Positions 14,833 through 26,333 of a stretch of DNA of 64,000 nucleotides are shown piece by piece; position 1 is the first letter of the stretch, and every line of letters starts with the position of its first letter. Origin of the DNA: Cucumis sativus (lineage: Eukaryota > Streptophyta > Magnoliopsida > Cucurbitales > Cucurbitaceae); NCBI RefSeq assembly GCF_000004075.3, contig NC_026656.2:3224001-3288000 (forward strand), given 5' to 3'. The notes beneath the pieces are model-generated. The model was not told the DNA's origin, did no database searches, and worked only from the letters and a program-made list of their open reading frames with translations. Both the position numbers and the translations under genes were made by a program.

Positions 14833-16150
14833 AAAGGTATTTTATTTTATTTTTTGTCTACATTGCATGTATTCTTGTCTGCATTGCATGTTGTATCTAC
14901 TTTCTTTCTCGTTGACTCATTAATCTAATTTGAATATTGCGCCTTCTTGTTTTTTCTTTCCATCTAGTATATCTTTTTTACTGCTCATTGATTGTAAATT
15001 TAGCAATTTGTGGTCCCTGTTTGTTTTGAAATTATCTGAACCATGTTATTGTCTGAGGTGTGATATGTACCTTTCCTAGCAACGGCATAATAAACTTTAT
15101 CTGCCACTTAGTGCTCAAGGTAGATTATGAGCTCCTATAACGGTGCTTTTTCCATATGGATTATTTTTTGTTTTCCCGGTCCTTTTATTTATCTAATTGG
15201 AGAGGTTTTGTTTTTTCTTTTTCTAATAATCTTCTAAAAAATATACTTTCAAAGAGAGTTAAAAAATACCCTCAATGTTGTTTTGGATGGAAATAGTAAT
15301 TTTTGCTTTAAAAATACTCTTGAACAAAAATCCTATTGTGTTTTGAATCGTTTTAAATAAAACACTAATGGTTTCATTCAAATCTAACACCAATGATATT
15401 TTGAACCGTTTTACAAAGTTTTAATGGTATTATATTGAAACTTTGGTAGTTTTAAGGGTATTTTTGATAAAGTACAAAGTCTAGGGACATTTCTTGTAAT
15501 TTAACCTATAGGTTAAATCATAAAAGTATTCTTTTTTATATGGAAATTCGAACATACTGAGAAGAAAAAGAATATAAATATTTTTGAAATATATAGGCGG
15601 GCTGAGCAATGTTTCCGTTTCCGCTGCATTATTGAATCACGTTTTTATACTGTTTGACACATTACCAGTTGTCTGCTTTCTACACTCTACTCATGCGTGC
15701 TTGGCTGCAGATGGCAGCGTAAACACAAACCTACTTGATTTACTCCTCAAACTTTGGCATATCAAACTTGTACGACGTTAAACAGTAGGACCAACATCTC
15801 GAAGATACTACCGCATGTGCTCGGCTCTCGTGTGAAAAGTGTGATGTAATGTCAACCTGGGGGGTTAGAAGATGCCAACTTTCTCAATTAGCTGGTGGTA
15901 TCTGTATCCTTGGCTTGATCATAGGGTCATTCTGGTCATAAATTGTTAATGTTTTAGCATCCAGTCCACTTTACTGTTCTAGTATATAGTTGTGAACAGA
16001 ATCAGCTATTGGTTTGGGGTCCTTTGCTTTGTTACTGTGTTCATTTGCATTAATTTCAGGTATTTTCTAATGTCTATGTTGTTTATAGATATGATGATGA
16101 GTCCCAGAATGCTGGAGTTTTCAAATCTCATGTGAGGTGAAAGAGCAAAA
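14833..16150 (+). other. Probable RAD9 3' UTR with introns
   Basis: A good donor (AAAG/GTATTT, cut after 14837) follows five bases after the RAD9 stop, and a good acceptor (GGCTGCAG) ends at 15710. This suggests a spliced 3' UTR with its next exon starting at 15711. A junction that close to the stop would not be expected to trigger nonsense-mediated decay. Another TTATAG acceptor ends near 16088, before a short open stretch encoding YDDESQNAGVFKSHVR; it could be a further UTR exon or an alternative end. No independent gene is evident. Confidence 0.4.
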
Positions 16151-19076
16151 GCTTTTTACTGAGGGGGCAAAGCCTAGTAAGCCCTTCTCTCTCAGAACTT
16201 TTTGAAAAGTTTTCCATTTATTAATTGACGCAGAAGTAAAATTTAAAAAATGTGCGGGCCCATGAATAAATGAATAAATTTAATATATCATTTGATGACG
16301 GTCAAATTATAAAGGATGGTAGTGGGTATTACAACAAATACTAGAAATATTATCTCCCTCAAAAATGCATAATGAACTCTCCTTTAATTCTCACTTTATA
16401 AATTACTCAATTTGTATTTGATTTCTATTCCTTGGAGTAATTTGAAAATCTAACTTTGGTCATTAATTGAGTAGTACTCATGTTAGTTTCTTAAGTCACA
16501 CTTATTACACTTTTGAATATGGTTAAAAAATATTATTTTGGTAACTTAAACTTTTCTTTTCTTTCTAGAAAATTCAAATTAGAAATCAATGGTTAAATGA
16601 TCTTAGGAAATAAATATTTGAAAATAAACCCTATAAGAAAAGAAAATAATCCAAAGGCAGAAGAGTGGGTTGTTAGATTTTAAGAAAATTGGAGTCCTAC
16701 AGATGATGTGGGGGAAGAAAGAATATTTAAAAAAACTATATTTAGCTTCCAGAGGAAATAATACTCCAAAAGAAAAAAAAGCTTGTACAGGAACATGCCA
16801 CAATTCATCCTCAATAATTTAATGTTTATATGCATTTATGGTAATGGAAAAAAGTTATCCATAGTAGTCATGCTTGTGTATGTATGGGAGATGGCAACCT
16901 CCATGATGACAATGATAATGATTTTGTTTTTTTGTTTCTAAAATTTATTTTATTTCAAAATTTTGCCACAATTTTTTTAAAAAAGAAAACAAAAATTGGT
17001 AGTTCTAAAATTTGAAAATGGAGCGTATGTATATATATATCAATAAATTTTAATTTCTGTCTATTAATGTTAGGCATTTATTAATAGAATTTTAAAATTT
17101 GTTATATTTTATAAATATTCTATTAAATTTGTTACTTTTTCAATTCTCACACATATACTTAGGTTGGTGTAAATAGTTTTGTTAAGTTTGATTTTGAAAT
17201 GGGTTCAAACTATAAAAGATACCCACTATTTGAATTATGCACTAAACTTTGAATTTTTTTTTTCTTTTCATGATTGAACTTTGAATTTTGTATTTTGAAA
17301 AAGTTCCATGTGACAATTTTTTTCTATGAAAATTTTAAAAAAAATGATGTGGCAGGTAATGTAAAAATTAATGGTCATTTATGATATTATTTACATCGTT
17401 CACATGGATTTATGAGATGGAATAAATAGTAACAACTATCTTTACTTTCTGTATAGTTGTAAATAATAAAATAAAACATACAACTAATTGCTACTCATCA
17501 TTTGTCACATCAATTCTATTCTTTATCATACTAGAAAAGACATCTGCTTGGAATAATTTTAAAATCAAGGGTAAAGAAGAATATTCTATTTGGTAGTCAT
17601 TTAAGACTTGTTTAGAGAGTTAAAATGTAATCTGAATTACTAGAAATTAGATATGTGTTGAAAAATTGAGTCTAAACATCTCTCCCACATCTCTTGTTGT
17701 CAACTTTCTATAGATATATACAAAAATATCAAGCTTGGTTTTGAAAACTTTTTTTTATGTAAGAAAACTCTATAAGAAATTGAGAGTAAATAAGTCTAAT
17801 TTTTAAAAACTAAAAGTCAAGTAGTTACTAGGTATAATTCAAAGACTAAAAACACAATCAAAACGAAACAAAACTCAAAGTTTAGCCGTATTGTGCCTTT
17901 TTAACCCATAAAGGATAAGACTATAAAAAACAATTGTTATAGGTTTAAGTCATAGGAGATAAAATGAGAGGAGCATCTAAGTGTTGGAAGGGTGCTAAGT
18001 TATGATAAATGTTGGTTCAAAATTCCCTAATTGTAAAATTAAAATTTGTTTTTTTGTGACTTTCTATTACTCAACATAATTATATTCATGTTATATACAC
18101 CCTCTAAGAAAAAGTTAATATATTCTTGGCTTGTCAATGTCCATTTCCGTTAGAATAAAACACAAACTTTTGAATTTGATAATAAACTAAAGAATGAAGA
18201 AAAACAAAAGGTATAGCTTGCAATAGAAAGATGACAGCCAAAGAATAATGTTTGGAAGGTCATTCGAATTAAATTGATGACCAATTTCAATTCCAAATGA
18301 CTCATTTTTCTCCACTTTTTAGTTAGCCAAGCATTTGAATTCATTTTTCAAAGTTATTAATTTATTTGTGGTTGAGTTGGCACAACATTTTGTGTTTGCT
18401 CCTTGCATTTTCGTTTCATTTTTGTCATTTGTTTGTATGGGTTTATATTGGAAAAGTCTTTTATGATTATTCTTCATATTCATAGTTTTGTCTTTTCCAA
18501 AATTTTGAAACTCTCTTTCACATCATTATTTATTTGGTAACTCTTTTATTTTTTATCCTTGAAATTTATGTTTTTTCCTCTCATTTTTTTAAAATTATGA
18601 ATTTACATTGTTAAAAAAAGTACTTGAATTCCTAATCGTTCTTTTTTACTTTTTATTTTAAATTTGGCTTGATTCTTATAAGCATGAGTAGACATTAAAC
18701 AACAAAACAAAAAACTTGTGGGCAAAAATAGTGCTTATAACTTGAAAAATATAACAAATAGCACAACGAGGAAAACAATATCAAGATGTAGTACAATTGT
18801 GAATCATTTGCAAATATAGAAAAGATTGACCCATCATATCGTGATTTTTTTAGAATTTCAAGTTTACTCTTCGGTGGACCTTCATCAATGATTGGAGCTA
18901 TTTATTTATGATATTGCTTAATAGCATATTTTTCAAATTGAATGTTATCACTTATAGCAAGATGAAATTTATTGATAGCAGTTGATAACACATTTATTAA
19001 AATGAAAGTTATCATTTATAGCAGCATCACTAGTAGAAGTTATTAGTAATAATAATATATAGTACATTTCTTTAAT

Positions 19077-19103
19077 TGAAAGTTATTGATGATATAACTT
19101 TCA
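19077..19103. repeat. Perfect 10-bp inverted repeat
   Basis: TGAAAGTTAT (19077-19086) and ATAACTTTCA (19094-19103) are exact reverse complements separated by 7 bases. The same GAAAGTTAT word also occurs upstream near 19003-19011. This fits a decayed fold-back or MITE-like repeat rather than a terminator. Confidence 0.45.
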
Positions 19104-20070
19104 GTGATATTACCTGATAATAGTTATCAGTTTTTGTGTTAGACCTGTGTTTTTCGTCTTTTACTTTTTTTTTTGTCATATATGTAATTATTTTATTCTT
19201 GTACTACATATTAGTTTAAATATCATTCTTGAAACTATCATCTTTACTAAACAATTATCAAACGGAACTTATTTTCCACCACGGAATATTATAAAGTTAG
19301 AAATTTGAACTTATATTGATATGCAATCAACTTTAATAAATTTACACAACACCACAAACTTTTTATATAAGTTGCAATTTAAAATTTTAAGTCTTTCACT
19401 TTTACGAAATTGCTTTATTCTTGAAAACAAAATTCAAAATATAATGAACTAAAAACTCATTAAAATATACGTTTATACCACACTTAAATTAAATTGGTTG
19501 GTTCAATTTCTTTTCAATTTCAATTAAGCTATTGTGTTAGCCTCATAAATAAAATCTTCCTTTAAATGTAATTTGTATAATTTGTATTACATTCACAATT
19601 ATGTGAAGAACAATAAAGAAACCAACTTTCATAAATATGTATAAATAAAAAATATATACACACAATAGTTGGGATTTGACGGTGACGGAGAGAACGGAGT
19701 AATTGGTGGGAAGTTTGGTGAAAAAAAGAGTCGGAAAGGAAAAAAGAAAAGAAAAGAATGGAATAAACGCGTTTCGGGTAACAGATTCTTTGACGGACTT
19801 TTAAAAAACAATTCCCTTTGTTTTCCCTTTTTTTTTTCTTTCTTATCAAATAATTAATAATTAATAAGTTTGTATTTATTTATATTTTAAAAAATAATTT
19901 GTTCTCACCAACCATTGAAGGAAGACAGCAGGTCAACTACATGATGTGTTCGGTGGAACTCAAAATGTCTCTAATACCCTCCCAATCATGTTTTAGTTAC
20001 TAAATTGCCATTGGAAGGTGGTTATCTATTATCCTAATTACTAATCTCAACATTGTTCTTAATCTCCATC

Positions 20071-20760
20071 AAGAATATAAGAGTGACTAAGAAGGTCGTA
20101 TCGGTAAGTTTTCGAACTTCATGAAGGTCAAGAACTAGGGTTTGTTGCCGTAGACGAATTGTGACCTGATATTTGTTTATGTAGTGATCAATAGTGTGTT
20201 TTGGGTCATTTGTAACAATTGTACTAAGTTAGTAACAGTTGAATTAATTATTCGAAAGGATAGTTAGGTTAGTAGAAAACAACTTGAATATTTTGTTTTT
20301 TAGCACTGATCTCTCTAGATGGTTACAAATTTGATTGCCAAAATGTTGATGGTAGATTAAACGTTCTTGGTGCAAGGTTCTTTGTTGTGTAGGACAATTG
20401 TTTAATTCTTAATCGTGAATTCAAAGATTTAATTTTTCTTTCTTTAAGATTAACAGTATAAGAATGGTTAAAATAGCCGTATAGGTTAGTTTCTGAAATT
20501 TATCAAGGTCAATTCCTAGGGTTTGTTGTAGTAGACAAATTATGACCTAGCATCTGTCTATCTAGTCAATAACATGCTTTAGTTCATTGATGGTTGGGTT
20601 AATTATTTGAAATGATAGTTAAGTTAGTAGAAAACAATAAGTTGAATAACTTGCTTTTTAACGCTTTTTCTAGACAATTACAAACTTGATTGTAAAATAT
20701 TTACGATCAGTCAAGCACCCCAATGCAAGGTTCTCTGTTCTGTAGGACAATCGTTTGAGT
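20071..20760. repeat. Diverged tandem duplication, unit about 340 bp
   Basis: Copy A is about 20071-20408 and copy B about 20456-20760. Collinear matching blocks include GGGTTTGTTG, GTAGACAAATT or its variant, GATAGTTA-GTTAGTAGAAAACAA, and near the end GCAAGGTTCT with GTAGGACAAT. Many substitutions and indels show an old event. Neither copy has a usable reading frame. Confidence 0.75.
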
Positions 20761-21461
20761 TTTCTAAAATATTAAACAATTGAAACTACAAGAACCATAA
20801 TGGTATTTTAGTAACAAAAAGCCACTCTTCTAAGTCTTGATTATATTTAAACAAGAAACAATAATAAATAATATTTATAAAGAAATAATGTATTAAATAA
20901 CAAAGATATTTAGAAAAAAATAGTTCACGACACCTATTTTTAAATATTGTAAATATGACAAAATTAGTGATATCATATGACTGTCAAAATGTTATCGACT
21001 TTTAAATTTGCTACTTTTTCAATTTGAAAAATATAGTGACTATTGTCGTAATATTTTTTATTTTTTTTGGTTATTGGTGACAAATTAGTGTGCAAAATTG
21101 CAACAAAATATGGGGATTCACCATAAAACGTCGGCGTTTTGAAAGAGATTTAATTTTCGAGAAATTGGTATTATTTAGTGGGAGTGGTTGTTTTGTTATT
21201 TCTCCATGACGTTTCCAAAAAAAGGAATCTCAAAGAATGGCATATTCGTAATTAAGTAACAAAATAAAGGGCATGTTTATAGACCACGTTCTAAATAAGT
21301 CTTTCAATTCTCCTTCTTCACACTGTGAACTTCAAAAGCAAAGAGACGAAGCACAACCCACCGACGATTCGCCGGAGCCACCGCCGGAGCTGAATAAACT
21401 CTCAATTCTGACTACAATACACTGACAAACGAAGTCAGACAAACTACGACCTTTTTCTTGC

Positions 21462-21827
21462 ATGGCAATGGCCGGATTCAATTCTCCGACCTTCTTCCTG
21501 ATCTGCGCCGCCGTGTTTCTTATCTTCAGCTGTTCCTCAACCACCGTCCACGCCGGTCTAGGGATCCAACACAGTCTTGCATGGATTCCTAATCAATCTA
21601 CCTGTAAGGGCTCCATAGCGGAGTGTTTCGGGGGAGAGGAGTTCGAATTTGATTCAGAAATCAACCGCCGTATCTTGGCAACTAGCCAGTACATCAGCTA
21701 CGGCGCTCTACGAAGGAACAACGTGCCGTGCTCAAGACGTGGTGCATCTTATTACAATTGTCAGCCCGGAGCTCAGGCCAATCCCTATAGCCGTGGATGC
21801 AACGCCATTACGAGGTGCAGGAGTTGA
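21462..21827 (+). CDS. RALF: RALF peptide hormone precursor (RALF1/22/23/33 group)
   Basis: Secreted signalling peptide that acts outside the cell on FERONIA-type receptor kinases and cell-wall LRX proteins. The 121-residue intronless precursor has a hydrophobic signal peptide (about 1-31), an acidic propeptide (EEFEFDSEIN) and the dibasic subtilase (S1P) site RRIL at 69-72. The mature peptide is about residues 73-121. It carries the receptor-binding YISY motif (77-80), the conserved GALRRNNVPCSRRGASYYNC block, and four cysteines at 90, 100, 113 and 119 that form the two disulfides. It ends CNAITRCRS. Length and layout are normal. A second in-frame ATG two codons in would also work. Its place downstream of RAD9 recalls Arabidopsis RALFL22 beside RAD9. 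Confidence 0.96.
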   Translation: MAMAGFNSPTFFLICAAVFLIFSCSSTTVHAGLGIQHSLAWIPNQSTCKGSIAECFGGEEFEFDSEINRRILATSQYISYGALRRNNVPCSRRGASYYNCQPGAQANPYSRGCNAITRCRS

Positions 21828-24457
21828 GTAATTTGTTTGTACTCTTTGTTTAATAATCCCTCTCTCCTTTTCAATGTTCATTGATCTTTTTCCCCCCTTT
21901 CTTTATCTTTTCTTTGATATGGCTATTGGCTTTGATTGTTATACAAATTGAAAAAGGGGATATTGATCATATAGTGTCGTTCTTGTTGTTGTAAGTGTTG
22001 AAAGTTGTCGTGTGTTAATTAATTATATATCTCTGCTCAATAATTTGGTAGTCTTTTAGTGGCTTGATTGTTCATCCTTCTTTCTGTTCCTTTTTCCATG
22101 GAAGGGAAAAGGAGGAATCGGCAAAGAAAATGAGGAAGAAAACAGACTGTAATTAGTTGAAATTAGGGAGAATCATGAGGATGAATTGATTGTTATTTTG
22201 AGTATAGTTCTCTCCTAGAAAATCTCAATGATTGTGTTTCGGGTCTTGTTTTTGGGTTTAGATGAACTTCACATGGTCATTTCTTTCCATTTTCTTGTTT
22301 TCTGTTTCTCTTTCATCTTATATTTGCGGCAAAGAATCTTGAACTCTTTAGGGAAAGTATTTAGAGAAAAAAAATTCTAGGAGAAAGCATACTGCCATTT
22401 TCATTTTTGGTGCTCTTGAATGAGCTATACTGTTTAGGTTATGTATTTTACTTTAAACCCATCCTGCATTATTAGGATATGTATATATCTGTCAATTGAT
22501 TGTGGTCTACTTAGTTTGAGTACGTTACCGATGATGATTATGCATTCTATATGTATAACTTCTTCTGGGTCTTGAATGTTTTCGGGCAACGGTTTCAAAC
22601 TCAGTGGTGTCGTGGTGGCCATCTATGTAGGATGTTGAATGTTCTTCTACTACACTAATTTTTGGTTGGTTGTTTTATGAGATCAGTGGAGTTGTACATT
22701 ATGTGGATTGGAAACTATATACATCTATGATCTATCTATTTGAGTAAAGGTAAAGATATGTTTTTCTGAATTGTTAAGACTTGAAAGGTGGAGATTTTAA
22801 AGTTAAAAGTGTGCCCTCTTGAATACAAATGAGAGTCCCAAATAATTGAGGGTATGATTAGGCTTCTTGGTGAAGGGAATTGAATTTGGCTGAGATTTGA
22901 GAAGTGGTTGTGATGTCCTGTTTGTTGTTTGATTTGACACGCTGAGGAAGAAAGCTAGATGTTGGATGGATATTATATCTTTTTTGAGTTTGGTATGATT
23001 TTGACATGCCAATTTCCCATTTCCCCTTTTTCATAGTTTAGATGTCAGTTATGTATATGTATATAAACCATGGGTTAGGAATATTTCTGAAGAAAGAAAA
23101 TCCAAAATTAGAAAACCTCACACGACCTTACTTGAACATGATAGGTTGTAGAGATGAAAGCGCCACCATATTTGACAGCTACTATTTCCTACTTTACCAA
23201 CCAAACTCTACCAACTGATCGTATGATAGCTTACAAAACAATATCTCCTTATCCTTTCCCTTTCCCCCTCCTTAAGTTCAGTTCAGATCTAATACAAGAA
23301 CGTTTTGAGAAGGCTATGTTGATCGATCTCGAAAACAAGGGAAGAAAGGAGGAAGCAACCCTAATTCTTTATAGCCCTTTTCAGATCTTAGACATTACAT
23401 CCTGTAGGATTTGAATCTGCTGCATAATCTTTTTGATTTTGATTCAAATAGATTACACAACACATTTAACTTATTCTGCTGGGATCTGTTCGTTGTTGTA
23501 TGCTCAGGGGAGAATCTATTTCTCTCTTTTTTTTTTCATGTAATGTTTTGTTTGGTTGGTTCATGACTAAGTTAATTAATGGTTGGGGGGGCCATGACAG
23601 CCTAGCAGTCCACCTAACTGTTGCACATTGTGATTCCTTTTACAACTAGAAGCTGTACGATTCGTCACTTATAAGCATCTCTCTTTTTCTCTATGTTCCT
23701 TGTCTATAAACAAAAAGGCATTGAAGGTCCTCTTTTCTCGGTCGTCTTGTTTAGGGTCGTTTTTACATGTAGTCAAAGTGAGTTTGACACGACTTTCATG
23801 TACGACGAAGGCTCTCGAAATTATCATTTTTTTTTGGGTCTTAGTCTCAAAATTAGTATTCTCGGGTTAAACTATTGCAAATACTTATGATACAATATTA
23901 TGATATCCTTGAAGTGAATTTCAAATGACAATTTAGATTGCTAGAGAGATGGAATTCATTTTGTTTCACATTCTAATTTCTAGCCAATTCAATTGAACTC
24001 TTATATGTATGTATATATATAATATATTTATAACGTAAAAATACTTAATGGTGTCTATTAGTTATGGTCTAAAATATTTATTCAAATAGACATAGACTTA
24101 TAATGGATAAGTGAATAATGTTGGTTGAAGTTGATCATAGTGTTATGTAATAAAATAATGTGGTAGGGACCCTAAAATATGGTTGGTTTGTAATGTATTA
24201 TGTACATATGGTTGATCAAATTTATTGGTTTCTTCATCAACATCTACACTTCTAGACCTACTCATTCCTTTATTATTTAGATATGTTAAATCATCATATG
24301 CTAGCTACTACTCTTTGGGTTCGGGTTCGGGTTCGGTTGTTTGATAATCATTTGATTTTTTATTTTTAAATTTAAGCTTATACACACAGCTCGTTTCACT
24401 TTTATATTTATTGCTATTTTTTTAAAAATCTATTTTTTACCGATATTTAAAAATCAA

Positions 24458-24533
24458 GTTAAAATTTGAAAAAGATTAATCTTGTTTTTATTTTTGTTAA
24501 AATTTGAAAAAGATTAATCTTGTTTTTATTTTT
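24458..24533. repeat. Exact tandem duplication, 2 x 38 bp
   Basis: 24458-24495 and 24496-24533 are identical and directly adjacent. Each starts GTTAAAATTTGAAAAAG and ends in a T-rich run. Exact identity implies a very recent slippage or duplication event, or an assembly artefact. Confidence 0.85.
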
Positions 24534-25379
24534 GGAGATTGCTAACAATTCAATGACTGTGTTTAAGAAATATGCAAATTATTGTAAGGAGTTGAGGGGA
24601 AATCGACCTAATTTAAAAAATATATATATATAAAAAAAATGTTTATCAAACTATGCCTAAATAGTTGTGTGTTAATTTTTTATTATACAAAAGTGCAAAT
24701 TTTGCTCTTGAAGTAAGAAACTATATTGTTGGTAGAGATATATTGGTTATAAAGCCTATTATTGATAGCTTTTGCTATATTTATGATTATTTAAAAATTT
24801 TCCATAACATATTATCTCTAAAAATGTTATTCGTTGCAATTATTCTATATGTGTGTATATATATGGAGAGTAGATTGCACACGTGATATATTTTTTTAAA
24901 AAATTATTTTAAGTGATAGAATTTCTAAAAGTACTCACAAATATAGCTGTGATAGATCACGATTAACTATATAATACAAATAATCAATACAAATAAACAT
25001 ACATACAAATATATATTGATTTATTGCAATATTTCATATCATTTTACTAAATTTAAAAGTGACTCATTTTCTTCCCTAGTTTGTTGATGGATAACTATAC
25101 GAATGTTTTTAACTAAAAATGGATCGTTTTTGGTTAAAATGTAGTGGTAGAAACGATTTTAACTAATAAAAAACTCTAAATAGGTAACTAAATTAGTTTA
25201 CAAAATTATAACAAAAAAATGTATGCTTTTATTTATATACATAGAGTTAGATACACACCCAATACGTTTCTTTTAAAAGAGCTAAATAAAATTTCAATTT
25301 AAAAACATTTTTTTCGATGAATCATCCATGAAACCGTTTTTGGAAGGTTTGAATTTATATGTTTGGGTTTGAGTTTGTA

Positions 25380-25650
25380 TGGATTTTAATCATAAACTTC
25401 TATTACAAATGTATCAATTTAGATTAAAAATTTATATAAATGTGTATTGATTTAAATCCTCGTTATGTTTTACTTGGATATACTTATAAAAATTGAAAAA
25501 GTTGATGAGTTTAAACTGATACAACTATTAATATAGAGCTTAAATTGATATAACCTCTAAAATTCAAGGTTTATACCGATACAATTGTTAGTTTAGAACT
25601 TATGTTGATACAATCCTCAAAGTTGAGGAGTATAAATTGATATTTGTCCT
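25380..25650. repeat. AT-rich dispersed repeat B, copy 1 (internally repetitive)
   Basis: Internally built of roughly 40-bp degenerate units around TTTAAATTGATACAA-like words, ending GTATAAATTGATATTTG. A related block lies at about 38400-38620, sharing the TTATGTTTTA-TT-GATA start and the same end word. Non-coding. Boundaries are approximate. Confidence 0.55.
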
Positions 25651-26193
25651 TTTTTTCTCTCTCTCAATAATATGAAACTAAATTTGTAAATCAAACATTT
25701 CTTTTTAACAAGTTGTAATGTTAAAATTGTACATCAATTCGTGATAGACTGCTATCGTTGATAGATGTATTAATAAAAAATTTATATTATTGATAGATGT
25801 ATATAATTTATCGAAAATAGACCACTAAAAATAAGATTCAAATATTGCAATATATGACATATTTTGAATATGATTGCTACACGTGTAATCGTTAAAAATA
25901 AAAAGATAAACAAAGTTCGAGTAATTATATTGAATAGAAATTTTAAAAACAATAATCAAGTATGTATCGACATTTTAAAAAATTACAAATATATAGTAAA
26001 ATCTATACTTTTATAAATGATAGATTTTTATGGTCGATGAGTGATCGACCAATAATTCCAATATGATCTACCACTTCTATCGTTAATAAAATTTAATCAA
26101 TTTTGTTTTATTTATAATTTTTTAAAAATAATTATTAATATTTTAAATCTAATCCTTATAGGGAGAGGGAAAAAAAAAATCCTTTGATGAAAC

Positions 26194-26220
26194 TGGGCCT
26201 CTCTCATATAGTTCGGCCCA
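26194..26220. promoter_or_regulatory. Paired TGGGCC (site II) motifs upstream of CLPR3
   Basis: TGGGCC at 26194-26199 and its reverse complement GGCCCA at 26215-26220 lie 115-140 bases before the CLPR3 ATG, in an otherwise AT-rich region. Another GGCCC follows at 26227-26231. TGGGCY site II elements bind TCP factors and are common upstream of plant housekeeping and organelle-protein genes. Motifs seen; role inferred. Confidence 0.5.
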
Positions 26221-26333
26221 AGAGTCGGCCCTTTCAAACATTTCTCTTCTACGAAATCAAACTGTAATTCTTCTCCTTACATTTCTCATTTCTCTGAGAA
26301 ACTTTGAGAAGAAGCTGAAGAAATCCAAGAAAA

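Larger units (their letters stand above)
16151..21300. other. Long AT-rich intergenic spacer
   Basis: No supportable gene. It contains a small inverted repeat (19077-19103), a patch of repeated GATAGC/GAAAGTTAT-type words at about 18950-19140, a GC-richer island at about 19670-19800 without recognisable protein similarity, and a diverged tandem duplication of roughly 340 bp (20071-20760). The right end, from about 21240, is the RALF promoter region. Confidence 0.55.
21832..26185. other. Intergenic spacer between RALF and CLPR3
   Basis: The first few hundred bases are RALF 3' UTR. From about 22000 to 23900 the sequence is less AT-biased, which could mean an unannotated noncoding transcript, but I see no conserved protein or splice pattern. 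Beyond 24000 it is AT-rich, with a GGTTCG hexamer run at about 24317-24338, an exact 2 x 38-bp tandem duplication (24458-24533) and a member of an AT-rich dispersed repeat (about 25380-25650). Confidence 0.5.

Noticed and set aside
19562..19857. Overlapping frames on both strands in a GC-richer island
   Set aside because: Products are Ser/Phe- or Lys-rich without any recognised motif, and no splice or leader context supports a gene.
23154..23414. 86-residue plus-strand frame
   Set aside because: No signal, domain or family resemblance; isolated in a spacer, consistent with chance.
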